DNA of 64,000 nucleotides, taken from Paenibacillus helianthi (GTDB taxonomy: Bacteria; Bacillota; Bacilli; Paenibacillales; Paenibacillaceae). Numbering within the stretch: position 1 is the stretch's first letter; each line of letters opens with the position of its first letter. The DNA is taken from assembly GCF_001909055.1 (NCBI RefSeq), contig NZ_LVWI01000003.1, positions 62,001-126,000 of the forward strand, given 5' to 3'. Positions 8,525 through 17,512 of this stretch are shown here, in pieces. Position numbers and translations under genes: made by a program. The notes below the pieces were generated by a model. It was not told where the DNA came from and made no database searches. It saw nothing but the letters and a program-made list of their open reading frames with translations.

Positions 8525-9469
8525 ATGTCTATTACCAAATTATTAGGGATTAAATATCCAATATTCCAAGGAGGTATGGCTCAAATTGCCGTCTCTCCTC
8601 TAGTGGGCGCTGTTTCGAATGCGGGAGGACTCGGCGTCATCGGCTCAGGCGGATTTACAGCGGAACGTCTTCGTGATGAGATCCGCAAGGCCAAAGCCAG
8701 TACGGACAAACCCTTTGCTGTTAACTTGATGTTAATGATGAACAATATCCCGGAACTGATTGAAGTCATTATTGAAGAAGGCGTGAAAATTGTTACCACA
8801 GGCGCAGGCACTCCTGCCCCATACATGCAAACCTTTAAAGAAAATGGAATTATCGTTATTCCAGTAGTGCCATCTGTAAAAATCGCTAAGAAGATGGAAG
8901 CCTTAGGGGTGGACGCAATTGTAGCTGAGGGGACTGAAGCTGGCGGACATGTAGGTGAAACAACGACGATGGCCCTGCTCCCTCAAGTGGTTAGTGCGGT
9001 TTCCATTCCGGTTGTCGGCGCCGGGGGGATTGCAGATGGCCGTGGAGTCGCAGCAGCCTTTGCTCTGGGAGCTCAGGGAGTTCAAGTGGGTACCCGTTTC
9101 TTGGCTACCGTTGAATGCCCTACCCACGAGAACTTCAAGCAAGCCGTAATTGCAGCAGATGATACCAGCACAACGGTTACTGGACGCAGTCTAGGCGGGC
9201 CTGTAAGAAGCATTAAAAATAGTATGATTGCGGAATTTCTTAAACTTGAAAACGAAAATGCTTCCCGTGAAGAGTTAGAGAAATTAAGCTTGGGATCTTT
9301 GCGAAAAGCCGTTTTTGAGGGCGATACTGAACATGGTTCAGTAATGGCCGGGCAAATCTGCGGGATGTGTAATGAAATTACAACGGTTGAAGAAATGATT
9401 ACCACGATGTTTGAAGAAGCTCAAGCCGTTCTGCAGAACCTGAGTAAAATATCTGTAATTGGCGCATAA
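8525..9469 (+). CDS. FabK-like flavoprotein (enoyl-ACP reductase II / nitronate monooxygenase family)
   Basis: The 314-residue TIM-barrel flavoprotein shows PIFQGGMAQIA at the N-terminus and EGTEAGGHVGETTTMALLPQ, the FMN/active-site region characteristic of FabK, plus AGGIADGRGVAAAFALGAQG for phosphate binding. FabK reduces enoyl-ACP in fatty acid synthesis; relatives oxidise nitronates or reduce acryloyl-type CoA esters. Its place in an operon with a CoA-transferase and an acid transporter argues for a catabolic or fermentative enoyl reductase role rather than housekeeping lipid synthesis. That is inference. A GGAGG site lies 8 bases before the ATG. Confidence 0.8.
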   Translation: MSITKLLGIKYPIFQGGMAQIAVSPLVGAVSNAGGLGVIGSGGFTAERLRDEIRKAKASTDKPFAVNLMLMMNNIPELIEVIIEEGVKIVTTGAGTPAPYMQTFKENGIIVIPVVPSVKIAKKMEALGVDAIVAEGTEAGGHVGETTTMALLPQVVSAVSIPVVGAGGIADGRGVAAAFALGAQGVQVGTRFLATVECPTHENFKQAVIAADDTSTTVTGRSLGGPVRSIKNSMIAEFLKLENENASREELEKLSLGSLRKAVFEGDTEHGSVMAGQICGMCNEITTVEEMITTMFEEAQAVLQNLSKISVIGA

Positions 9470-9487
9470 TTAATTTCTGTATAAAAG

Positions 9488-9533
9488 AAGCTGAGCGGTA
9501 TCTGTACATGATGATACCCCTCGGCTTTTTTTC
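9488..9533 (+). terminator. Terminator of the CoA-transferase operon
   Basis: AAGCTGAGCGGTATC pairs with GATACCCCTCGGCTT (mismatches allowed) around a short loop and is followed by seven T. It separates the operon from the regulator gene at 9594. Confidence 0.8.
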
Positions 9534-9593
9534 TAAGCGGTATCATATATGAAAGCGGTATTTTATAATGGAGTAAGCATTTAATATAACGAT

Positions 9594-11012
9594 ATGGGAC
9601 TGATAACTTTGACTAAAAAAAACAAAAAGACAGCTAAACGTCCTGTAGACGAAATGAATCAGGAATTGCCCTCTACTTTATTTGTCACTGATGCCAATGG
9701 AAATATATTAATTTCAAATGAATTTACGGCATTGACCATTGGGGTTCCGCTGGAAGAACTGCTCAAAGCCAATGTTCAGGATTTGGTGAAAGCAGGATTT
9801 TATAATCCTTCCATTACGATGGAAGCCATTCAAACGAAACAAAAAGTGTCGCGGAATGTGAATACAGCCAGAGGGTTTCATGTATTTTCTACAGCTATTC
9901 CTATTCTGGACAAGGATGGGGAGGTACAGCTTGTAGTGACCTCTTCCAATGAATTTAAGCAGGAAAATATAAATTTAGAAGCAGACACGCTTACTGCCCC
10001 CCAAATCAGCAAGAAATTAGAAGAAGCTGCTGCGGGGAAAGCGACAGGAATTATTGCTGAGAGCTTAGCCATGAAGCAAATTATTAAAGTCTGCAATCAA
10101 ATCGCCTCCTACGACAGTAAGGTGTTAATTTATGGTGAATCGGGAACGGGTAAAGAGGTCATAGCGAAATATATCCACCGGAAGAGTGAAAAGTGGAAAG
10201 GGCCCTTTATTGCCATTAACTGTGCGGCCATTCCTTCTGCTGTTTTTGAGTATGAATTATTTGGTTATGAAAAGGGAGCTTTTGCAGGCCAGGCAGAAGA
10301 GAAAAAGGGCATGATCGAAATCGCCAATGACGGGGTTCTTTTTCTGGATGAAATTGCTGAAATGCCATTGGATATGCAAGTCAAATTGTTGCGTGTTCTA
10401 GAGAACAATGAAGTAAGAAGAGTCGGCGGGATTAGTAATATTCCCATCAATTGCCGAATCATCTCAGCGACGAACCGGGATTTATGGGCATTGGTGAAAA
10501 AAGGCCTGTTTCGGGAAGATCTGTATTACCGGATTAATGTGATTCCGATTCATATTCCACCGCTTCGCAACCGGAAATTAGACCTTGTGGGATTAATCTC
10601 AAGTTTTATCGCTAACTTCAATCAAATGTACGGGAAAAAATTCAAGTTAAGTGCAGAAGAATTCCAGAACATGTTAGTACAGCCTTGGCAAGGAAATGCA
10701 AGAGAGTTAAGAAATTATGTGGAGAGACTTGTTGTAACGGAACCTATAGATTTCAACCCGCAGCCTGAGGAGAATGTGGCAGATTGGTTTTCAATCGACC
10801 ACTTTATAGATAAAAATCAACATAACCTCTCGAATCTAAAAGACTTCACAGCAGTTGTAGAGGGTCGTTACATCAGACAAGTACTGAAAGCATGTAAGGG
10901 TAACGGCACCGAGGCGGCTAAAAAACTGGGTGTGGACCGTTCGGTTATCTACAGAAAGTTAAAGAAGATGGAGGAAGTGCTGGATTCAAATGGTGGATCA
11001 TCGCCACAATAA
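9594..11012 (+). CDS. NtrC-like PAS-AAA+-Fis regulator with degenerate GAFTGA loop
   Basis: The 472-residue protein has a PAS-like sensor (about residues 20-120), a sigma-54 activator AAA+ domain with Walker A GESGTGKE at 181-188 and Walker B LFLDEI near 250, and a C-terminal Fis helix-turn-helix (GTEAAKKLGVDRSVIYRKLKK). The sigma-54 contact loop that normally reads GAFTGA reads GAFAGQ at 228-233, with alanine replacing the essential threonine. TyrR-type proteins that lack the motif act on sigma-70 promoters. It probably controls the preceding operon. A TATAAT-like -10 precedes its own start; no clear Shine-Dalgarno fixes the ATG. Confidence 0.85.
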   Translation: MGLITLTKKNKKTAKRPVDEMNQELPSTLFVTDANGNILISNEFTALTIGVPLEELLKANVQDLVKAGFYNPSITMEAIQTKQKVSRNVNTARGFHVFSTAIPILDKDGEVQLVVTSSNEFKQENINLEADTLTAPQISKKLEEAAAGKATGIIAESLAMKQIIKVCNQIASYDSKVLIYGESGTGKEVIAKYIHRKSEKWKGPFIAINCAAIPSAVFEYELFGYEKGAFAGQAEEKKGMIEIANDGVLFLDEIAEMPLDMQVKLLRVLENNEVRRVGGISNIPINCRIISATNRDLWALVKKGLFREDLYYRINVIPIHIPPLRNRKLDLVGLISSFIANFNQMYGKKFKLSAEEFQNMLVQPWQGNARELRNYVERLVVTEPIDFNPQPEENVADWFSIDHFIDKNQHNLSNLKDFTAVVEGRYIRQVLKACKGNGTEAAKKLGVDRSVIYRKLKKMEEVLDSNGGSSPQ

Positions 11013-11026
11013 AGTAAGATTTAATG

Positions 11027-12361
11027 TTATAAATGAACTGATGAGCTGTAGATCGGCTGATCATCCTCTTCTTCAAGTGCCCGTATCTCAATCAGCTTCA
11101 TAGCGGTAACAGCTGTGATTCCATGGCTGTCTCCCCTGGAGATTGTAAATATTCTGCCTGACTGTGCTTCAGTGGTCAAACCGTTCAGAATGACGGCTCC
11201 GTCTCCGGACAAGATCATCCAGCTCTTGCTGGAATGATGGCAGAGCTGTTCTGGCAGGGTCTGGCCAGGCAGCAGGGATAATTTGAGCGTAAGAATAAGG
11301 CCGGCACGACTTGGGGTCCGGTCGAGGACAGTATAGCTTCCCCATTTGGTTTCGCCATATCTGGGTTCTGCTGAAGCGTCCTGGATGATTTCTTTTATCC
11401 CGTTTGCGTCCTCTTTTCGGGCAAGCAGGATCCCCTCCGGACCACTTACAGCAACTACGCCGGATAAACCGATTACATGCAGCGGAATGTCCAGTTCGTT
11501 AACAATGTGGGTATTCCGGCATTCCCCCCAAATTCCGCCTGCTCCAACAACCGGCTCAGCAAGCTGGGCGGTGAGCGATCCCCAGCTTCCCAGATCCAGC
11601 CATTCACCTTCATGCCGCAGTACGACGGCTTTGTTGCTGCGTTCAGCAATCTCCTTGTCAAAGCTGCGGACCGGGAATCCGGGATACCGTTCTGTAAATG
11701 CAGCCAGTTCCACGGGCAGACCCATCTGCTGCAAATGGGCGAGCATGAAACGTAACGGAAAAGCAAAGACACCACAGTTCCATAAGGCGTTTCTCCCGAT
11801 CAGCTCTTCAGCCTTGGCGGTATCCGGTTTTTCTGCAAAAGAGATCACCGGAGAATACCGCTTGCCAGCGGCGTTTCCCGGGACAATATAGCCATACTGG
11901 TCTGTGGGGTGGGCGGGCCTTGTCCCAAGCAACACAAGGTCGGCCTTAGATTCAGCTAAAACATCCGAAAATTGATGAAATAACCGGAAGAATCCGTCAT
12001 CCGCATACATATCCGCCGGAGCCACGCACAAGGTGTCTTCCGGTTTAGCTGTCCCTGAGGAATATAAATAGAGGGCCCCCAGTGCGGCAGCCGTGAATGT
12101 ACCACGTTTAAAGGGCTCCCCAATCACCGGATATTCACCACGGGTATGCCGCTGCATCAGACCCAGCTGATCCTTATGCGTGACGAATAAGGACGATTGA
12201 TCCAGTCCGGCTTGGTGGAGCTGGCGGCATACCCGCCCGATCATGGACTCCGTACCTCCAGCCGGAGCAGGAAGCAGCTCTAGGAACATCTTGGAACGGA
12301 TGCTTCCGGACAGTGGCCATAGACGCTGTCCGGAACCGCCGCATAAAAAAATGGTATGCAA
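11027..12361 (-). CDS. Mannose-1-phosphate guanylyltransferase-like nucleotidyltransferase
   Basis: The 444-residue product resembles ManC-type enzymes, which make GDP-mannose from mannose-1-phosphate and GTP. It has the N-terminal signature FLCGGSGQRLWPLSG (usually GxGTRLWPLS), SFAEKP for sugar binding, an N-terminal Rossmann-like half and a C-terminal cupin-like segment (GDGAVILNG, GDSHGITA). The TTG start at 12361 has AGGAGG 9 bases upstream. It lies 14 bp after the DUF6492 gene and is co-transcribed with it. The glutamine for threonine change in the nucleotide loop leaves the base specificity uncertain. A surface-polysaccharide role is likely. Confidence 0.8.
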   Translation of the reverse strand: MHTIFLCGGSGQRLWPLSGSIRSKMFLELLPAPAGGTESMIGRVCRQLHQAGLDQSSLFVTHKDQLGLMQRHTRGEYPVIGEPFKRGTFTAAALGALYLYSSGTAKPEDTLCVAPADMYADDGFFRLFHQFSDVLAESKADLVLLGTRPAHPTDQYGYIVPGNAAGKRYSPVISFAEKPDTAKAEELIGRNALWNCGVFAFPLRFMLAHLQQMGLPVELAAFTERYPGFPVRSFDKEIAERSNKAVVLRHEGEWLDLGSWGSLTAQLAEPVVGAGGIWGECRNTHIVNELDIPLHVIGLSGVVAVSGPEGILLARKEDANGIKEIIQDASAEPRYGETKWGSYTVLDRTPSRAGLILTLKLSLLPGQTLPEQLCHHSSKSWMILSGDGAVILNGLTTEAQSGRIFTISRGDSHGITAVTAMKLIEIRALEEEDDQPIYSSSVHL

Positions 12362-12375
12362 GGCTGTCTGCCTCC

Positions 12376-13188
12376 TTAGCGCTTGGCTGGAATGGAATAA
12401 CCCTTTCGATGATGGAAGGAAAGCGAGCGGTAGGTGCGGGCCAGTTTTTGAAGCCGCGCGGTACCCAGGGCGGCTGCAGATGTTGACAGAGATTTATTAT
12501 TGGCCTTCTTGAGCAGGACTGAGGTGCTATCCCTGCTGTAAACATAATTGGCATAGGTTTCAAATTCGGAGAAGCCGAACTGTTTCTTCCTGTCGATACT
12601 GCGTAGAATGGCGGCATGCCACGATACCCCGTGCCGGGCTTCGATTTTTCGTTTTAACCCCGCAAGCTTTGCCCTTTCAAACAGCATGTAATGGGTGACA
12701 AAGGATTTGGGAGAAGGTGCGGCAACGCCCAGCAGCTTCCGGTACGTGCGGAAATACTCCGGCTGGCTCCAGCTTCGGCAGTAAAAGATGCTTTTGCCCC
12801 CGGAACGGAAACGGTGGGGACCGATTAGCACCGTGTCGGCATCAATGACCAGGAAAAAGTTCTCCCGGCAGATCTGATCGCCGTTCATCTTCAGCAGCTG
12901 CTGATACAGCCAGCCGGAACGGTTCCAACGGGAGGAGGAATAGTGAATATCCTTTTTGGTAAAGGGTAGAACGGTGGTTTCATTAACAAAAATACAGCCT
13001 TTGCGTGCACACAGATTCCTGATTCTGCTGCTGTTCGGCGAGACAATGTAGATATGGCTGATGGGATGCCGTACATAACGGCGAAGACTATCGATGACAT
13101 AGGGGAGGGTCGCCAGATCCTTTTCAATGGCCGGGATAAGGACATCAATCGCGGGACCACTGGTCGTTAAACCTGTAATTGCTGACAT
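12376..13188 (-). CDS. DUF6492 family protein (putative glycosyltransferase)
   Basis: A 270-residue protein resembling the DUF6492 family, proteins with a glycosyltransferase-like Rossmann core. IDVLIPAIEKDLATLPYVID is the N-terminal strand and FFLVIDADTVLIGP holds a DxD-type motif expected to bind a metal and nucleotide sugar. The ATG at 13188 is preferred over a longer start because GGAG lies 8 bases before it. It is first in an operon with the ManC-like gene, which could supply its donor sugar. It is transcribed away from the second YheC/YheD gene with a 208-bp gap. Confidence 0.7.
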   Translation of the reverse strand: MSAITGLTTSGPAIDVLIPAIEKDLATLPYVIDSLRRYVRHPISHIYIVSPNSSRIRNLCARKGCIFVNETTVLPFTKKDIHYSSSRWNRSGWLYQQLLKMNGDQICRENFFLVIDADTVLIGPHRFRSGGKSIFYCRSWSQPEYFRTYRKLLGVAAPSPKSFVTHYMLFERAKLAGLKRKIEARHGVSWHAAILRSIDRKKQFGFSEFETYANYVYSRDSTSVLLKKANNKSLSTSAAALGTARLQKLARTYRSLSFHHRKGYSIPAKR

Positions 13189-13396
13189 AGCTTCATCTCC
13201 GTGCACGTATTGACACTTAGGGCGTCTGAACTAATGTATGCTTCATACGTACTGCATGACCGGGCAAAGACCCCTTTAAAGTTTATCTTTCTGAATGGGA
13301 TATTTGCTTCATTCAGCCGGAGCTGATCCTGCATACAATGCAGTGACTATGTAACTCAGCGAGGGCGAAACCCCTCTCAGACAGGAGAGTGAAAGA

Positions 13397-14152
13397 GTGA
13401 AGACAAAACCGGTGAACGCTGTACAAAGCAAATGGATTAAGACCAAATTGCTGCTCCGTAATGCTTCGATCAAACCTTTTATCCCCGATACCCGAAAATT
13501 CAACAAAGGAAATCTGGAGCAGATGATTCACAGCTACGGAATGATCTATGTGAAGCCGGAACGGGGCACCTATGGAATCGGGGTCATTCGGGCTGAGCGG
13601 GGCGGAAAGAAAGGATTCACGTACCAATATGAGGAGAAGGTCCGTCACTTTGACACCTTTGAAGCCTTTCACAAGAGTCTGGCGAAGAAGACAGGCGGGA
13701 GAAGCTATTTGATTCAAAAAGGTATTCATCTGCTTAAGCATAACCGGCGCCGTTTCGATATCCGGGTAATGGTTCAGCTAAGCCCGAAGGGGGTCTGGGA
13801 AGCCACGGGAATCATTGGAAGACTGGGGCATCCGCAGAAAATTGTTACGAACTACCACAGCGGAGGCAAACCAATGGCTATAGAAACCCTGCTCTCCACT
13901 CATCTGACTTCGCACCGGCTGGGGCTGCTGACAGAGGAACTGAATAGACTGGGTACCCGGATGGCTGCTCATATGCAAAAAACCTATCCCCGTATCCGCC
14001 AAATCGGCGTGGATGTCGGTCTGGACCGGTCCCTGACGCCATGGATTATTGAAGTGAACATGAATCCGGACCCCTATATCTTCAATCAGCTTAAGGATAA
14101 ATCCATGTACAGAAAAGTAATGAGGTACCGGCGGTTTGGCATGAAAAAATAA
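13397..14152 (+). CDS. YheC/YheD family ATP-grasp protein (second copy)
   Basis: The 251-residue product is a paralogue of the ATP-grasp protein at 219-1058. Shared features are YVKPERGTYGIGVIR, YLIQKGIHLLKHNRRRFDIR and the metal-binding strand PWIIEVNMNPDP. The GTG start has AGGAGA 8 bases upstream. In spore-formers this family is tied to the spore coat; its ligase substrate is unknown. It stands opposite the DUF6492-ManC operon, which suggests a surface or spore-envelope role. Confidence 0.8.
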   Translation: MKTKPVNAVQSKWIKTKLLLRNASIKPFIPDTRKFNKGNLEQMIHSYGMIYVKPERGTYGIGVIRAERGGKKGFTYQYEEKVRHFDTFEAFHKSLAKKTGGRSYLIQKGIHLLKHNRRRFDIRVMVQLSPKGVWEATGIIGRLGHPQKIVTNYHSGGKPMAIETLLSTHLTSHRLGLLTEELNRLGTRMAAHMQKTYPRIRQIGVDVGLDRSLTPWIIEVNMNPDPYIFNQLKDKSMYRKVMRYRRFGMKK

Positions 14153-14486
14153 AGCTGTCACCCTGGATCGACCTGCCGCTTGAATTGGCTCTATAAGAAT
14201 CCCAAGCCATAACCCCACCCCGTGGGGTTATTTGGGCATGTGTCTAACTTGAATTGCTGATAGCCATTATTATTGTCGAAAAAAAGCGAAAGAAGTTAAG
14301 AGTGTGATGTACTTCAGCGAAAAGAATGAACGAGCGATGTAGAGTGAAGAAGTTAAGCTATCAAAACTCCAATAGATTAGAACGATTATCTTGTGAATCT
14401 GGTGGGTACTACCGATAACTATTAGGTATACATACAGAGGCTCAATAACGGGATGGAGAATCAGTGGATTAATGGGGGGAGATATT
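14153..14486. other. Intergenic region before the malic enzyme gene
   Basis: About 330 bp with a terminator at 14209-14236 and then an A-rich leader. The phrase AAGAAGTTAAG occurs twice (about 14286 and 14346). No small gene or recognisable riboswitch was found. Confidence 0.5.
14209..14236 (+). terminator. Terminator after the second ATP-grasp gene
   Basis: ATAACCCCAC and GTGGGGTTAT form a perfect 10-bp stem with a CCC loop followed by TTGGG. The weak T tract suggests modest efficiency. Confidence 0.6.
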
Positions 14487-15674
14487 GTGGAATTATTGGA
14501 AGAAATCATGTTCCTGCACAAGGGAGGGAAACTTGAAACAACCTTAAAGAATCCGATCCGGACGAAAGAGGATTTGTCCAAGGTGTATACCCCAGGTGTA
14601 GCGAAGGTTTGTCAGGCGATTGCTGCGGATCAGGCTCAGGCTTATGAATTGACGACAAAGAAAAACACGGTAGCCGTGATATCCGATGGAACCGCAGTGC
14701 TCGGTCTGGGAGATATAGGCCCGAGAGCGGCCATGCCCGTTATGGAAGGCAAAGCGGCGCTGTTCAAGCAGTTCGCCAATGTGGATGCTGTACCGATCTG
14801 CCTTGATTCGAAAGATACGGAAGAAATTATTACGATTGTAAAAGCACTCGCCCCTACATTCGGAGGCATTAATCTGGAGGATATTTCCTCGCCCCGTTGT
14901 TTTGAAATCGAAAAGAGACTGCGGAATGAACTGGATATCCCGGTATTTCATGATGATCAGCACGGTACAGCCATCGTTGTGCTTGCCGGGCTGCTGAACG
15001 CTCTGAAGGTATGCGGTAAGCAGATCAAGGATGTCAAAATCGTGGTGAATGGCGTAGGCGCAGCCGGCATCTCTGTTTCCAAAATGCTGCTGCAAGCCGG
15101 GGCTGTGAACCTGATCGGTGTGGACCGGGAAGGTGCCATCAGCCGGACGGTTTCTTATAGCCGGACACATTGGAGCGAATTTGCCCAATTGACGAATCCC
15201 AACCTTGAGAGCGGCCAGCTGTCGGATGTAATCAAAGGTGCGGACGTCTTTGTCGGAGTTTCTGCACCGGATGTGCTGAAGCTGGAAGATGTGCTGAACA
15301 TGGCTAAGGACCCCATCGTGTTCGCCATGGCGAATCCTATGCCGGAGATTGATCCCGCGATCGCTGCGCCGCATGTAAGAGTGATGGCGACGGGCCGTTC
15401 AGATTACCCGAATCAGATTAATAACGTGCTGTGCTTTCCCGGTATTTTTAGAGGGGCACTGGATTGTGAAGCTACAGACATTAATGACGAGATGAAGCTG
15501 GCGGCGGCTGAGGCGATTTCCTCGGTTATTGATCCTGCGGATCTTCATGAGGAATATATTATCCCGGATGCCTTTGACCCGCGGGTGGTGGAGAGAATCC
15601 GCGTGGCCGTTGCTGAAGCGGCATTCAAAAGCGGAGTATCCAAAAAAAACCTGCAAATCGGCGTCCATTCATGA
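14487..15674 (+). CDS. Malic enzyme (malate dehydrogenase, oxaloacetate-decarboxylating)
   Basis: This roughly 395-residue protein decarboxylates malate to pyruvate with NAD(P). It has the short bacterial malic enzyme layout: TPGVAKVCQAI near the N-terminus, EDISSPRCFEIEKRL and HDDQHGTAIV for metal and malate, then the nucleotide fold KIVVNGVGAAGIS. The GTG at 14487 sits 5 bases after GGGGGGAG; the upstream in-frame ATG at 14472 would lie before that site and is less likely. It appears monocistronic. Cofactor preference is not settled from sequence. Confidence 0.85.
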   Translation: MELLEEIMFLHKGGKLETTLKNPIRTKEDLSKVYTPGVAKVCQAIAADQAQAYELTTKKNTVAVISDGTAVLGLGDIGPRAAMPVMEGKAALFKQFANVDAVPICLDSKDTEEIITIVKALAPTFGGINLEDISSPRCFEIEKRLRNELDIPVFHDDQHGTAIVVLAGLLNALKVCGKQIKDVKIVVNGVGAAGISVSKMLLQAGAVNLIGVDREGAISRTVSYSRTHWSEFAQLTNPNLESGQLSDVIKGADVFVGVSAPDVLKLEDVLNMAKDPIVFAMANPMPEIDPAIAAPHVRVMATGRSDYPNQINNVLCFPGIFRGALDCEATDINDEMKLAAAEAISSVIDPADLHEEYIIPDAFDPRVVERIRVAVAEAAFKSGVSKKNLQIGVHS

Positions 15675-15681
15675 AATAAGT

Positions 15682-15729
15682 AAATAAACAGCGCGGCCGT
15701 CCCAAGTGGACGGCCGCGCTGTTTATTTA
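15682..15729. terminator. Bidirectional terminator between malic enzyme and dhaKL
   Basis: ACAGCGCGGCCGTCC and GGACGGCCGCGCTGT form a perfect 15-bp stem with A-rich and T-rich flanks on both sides (TAAATAAA and TTTATTTA). It can serve the malic enzyme gene on the plus strand and dhaKL on the minus strand. Confidence 0.9.
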
Positions 15730-15745
15730 CAATGTTAACTGAAAT

Positions 15746-17506
15746 TTATTTCACGCTTTCTGCAAGCGCCGTGAAGATTACACCGAGTGCGTAGGCTCCG
15801 GCATCCGGGTAGCCAATGCTGCGTTCGCCGACGGTGCCGGCTCTGCCCATCCGGGCCACGATGGCCTCTGTGCTTTTGGCGCCTTGAACGGCGGCTTCGG
15901 CGGCCTTGGTGAAAGCGTCATGCAGTGTGTCGCCCTGCCCGGCGCTGCTCTGCCACGATTCAGCGCAGGGAACCAGAGCATCAATCAGGGTTTTGTCGCC
16001 GACTACGGCTCCCCGGCCGAAGGAGCGCTTGCCGGTATCCTGAATGCCCTTGACAGAGGCGGCAAGCAGTTCAGCCACTTCATGAATGGACAGGGAGGTC
16101 TTGCTGTCAGCAGTTTTCCCTGCCGCACGGAACGCAGAGCCCCAGATCGGACCGGAAGCGCCTCCGCAGTGCTCCATAATAATCAAGGAACAGGCCTTGA
16201 GGAAGCTGCCGATGTCCTTGGAGTGATTCTCCAGGAGATCAGGCCATTCCTTTTTCAGCTGCTTGAAGCCCTTGGCTACACTCATACCGAAATCGCCGTC
16301 TCCTGCATGGGCATCCAACTCGCAGAACGGTACTTCGTTCTCGATGATAATTTGGCTCATCTGGTCGATGAGATAGATGATGTTATACAGCGACAGGCTT
16401 TCGTTCTGGATGACTGCGTGCGCAGGATCTGTTTCATTGGTATAGCTTACTTCTCTGGACTCAGACTGCTGTTCCAGCGGATCGGTATACAAAACAGGTT
16501 CTGAGGGGCCGGTGATTCTCAAGGCAGGTGTATCGCAGGGGGCGGCCAGCCATTGGTTCAGCTCATCGTCAAGATGCATCAGGGTCACTGAAGCACCGGC
16601 CATATCGATACTGGTCATATAGCTGCCAACGAGCGTCCGCCGAACCGTAATGCCGCGTTCGGACAGCTCCCGGATGACAGCATTGTTCAGAACATACAAT
16701 TCCTGCAGCGGCGTGGCTCCGAAGCCATTGATAAGAACAGCTACTTCCTGACCGGTCTTACCCTCAAGCTGCAGATTTGCCAGTAGGGAGGAAATCATGC
16801 GTCCGGCAAGCTCATCGGCACTGACCACCTTTTCCTTACGGATACCCGGCTCACCGTGGATGCCGACACCATATTCCATTTCATCCTCCGCCAGCTGGAA
16901 GGTAGGTGTTCCCTTGGCTGGAACGGTGCAGGAGGTAAAAGCGAAGCCAATGCTGCGAACCTTATCCGCTGCATGCTGGGCTGCCCGCTTCACTTCCTCC
17001 AGGGACAGGCCGGCCTCCGCCGCGGCACCAGCGACTTTGTGCACCAAAATGGTTCCGGCCACACCTCTTCTGCCGACGGTATACAGACTATCCTCCACCG
17101 CGATGTCATCTTCCACCTTCACATAGTCGACCTGAATGCCGTCTTCAATGGCAAGCTGCGCCGCATTCTGGAAGTTCATCATATCGCCGCTGTAATTTTT
17201 GATGATCAGGAGAGTACCCTTGCTGCCTGCGGTATTGCGGATAGCTTGATACACCTGGATCTGGGAGGGGGAGGCAAATACATCTCCACAGACTGCAGCG
17301 TCCAGCATCCCTTGACCCACAAAGCCCGCATGGGCAGGTTCATGTCCGCTGCCTCCGCCGCTGATCAGGGTAACCTTCTGTTTGTTGAGCGCTTTTTTGG
17401 AAATGACCTTGTGTTTGCTGTCAAAAGTCAGCTCTGGATGGGCCATTACCAGCCCATTGCCCATTTCGCGGACTAAGGTTTCCGGCTGATTGATTATCTT
17501 TTTCAT
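15746..17506 (-). CDS. dhaK: Dihydroxyacetone kinase, DhaK-DhaL fusion
   Basis: The 586-residue protein joins a DhaK substrate domain (residues 1 to about 330) and a DhaL nucleotide domain (from about 375). SGGGSGHEPAH and the substrate-binding histidine region GIHGEPGIR belong to DhaK. DAHAGDGDFG carries the metal-binding aspartates of DhaL. Fused K-L enzymes are generally ATP-dependent, unlike the PTS-coupled separate subunits. It phosphorylates dihydroxyacetone from the glycerol dehydrogenase encoded 6 bp upstream, so the pair is the oxidative branch of glycerol use. Confidence 0.9.
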   Translation of the reverse strand: MKKIINQPETLVREMGNGLVMAHPELTFDSKHKVISKKALNKQKVTLISGGGSGHEPAHAGFVGQGMLDAAVCGDVFASPSQIQVYQAIRNTAGSKGTLLIIKNYSGDMMNFQNAAQLAIEDGIQVDYVKVEDDIAVEDSLYTVGRRGVAGTILVHKVAGAAAEAGLSLEEVKRAAQHAADKVRSIGFAFTSCTVPAKGTPTFQLAEDEMEYGVGIHGEPGIRKEKVVSADELAGRMISSLLANLQLEGKTGQEVAVLINGFGATPLQELYVLNNAVIRELSERGITVRRTLVGSYMTSIDMAGASVTLMHLDDELNQWLAAPCDTPALRITGPSEPVLYTDPLEQQSESREVSYTNETDPAHAVIQNESLSLYNIIYLIDQMSQIIIENEVPFCELDAHAGDGDFGMSVAKGFKQLKKEWPDLLENHSKDIGSFLKACSLIIMEHCGGASGPIWGSAFRAAGKTADSKTSLSIHEVAELLAASVKGIQDTGKRSFGRGAVVGDKTLIDALVPCAESWQSSAGQGDTLHDAFTKAAEAAVQGAKSTEAIVARMGRAGTVGERSIGYPDAGAYALGVIFTALAESVK

Positions 17507-17512
17507 GCGCGT

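Noticed and set aside
14240..14470. Possible T-box or riboswitch before the malic enzyme
   Set aside because: No specifier loop, antiterminator T-box sequence or terminator just before the gene was found.
16856..17476. 206-codon plus-strand frame inside dhaKL
   Set aside because: Shadow of DhaK codons; no start signals and no family resemblance.
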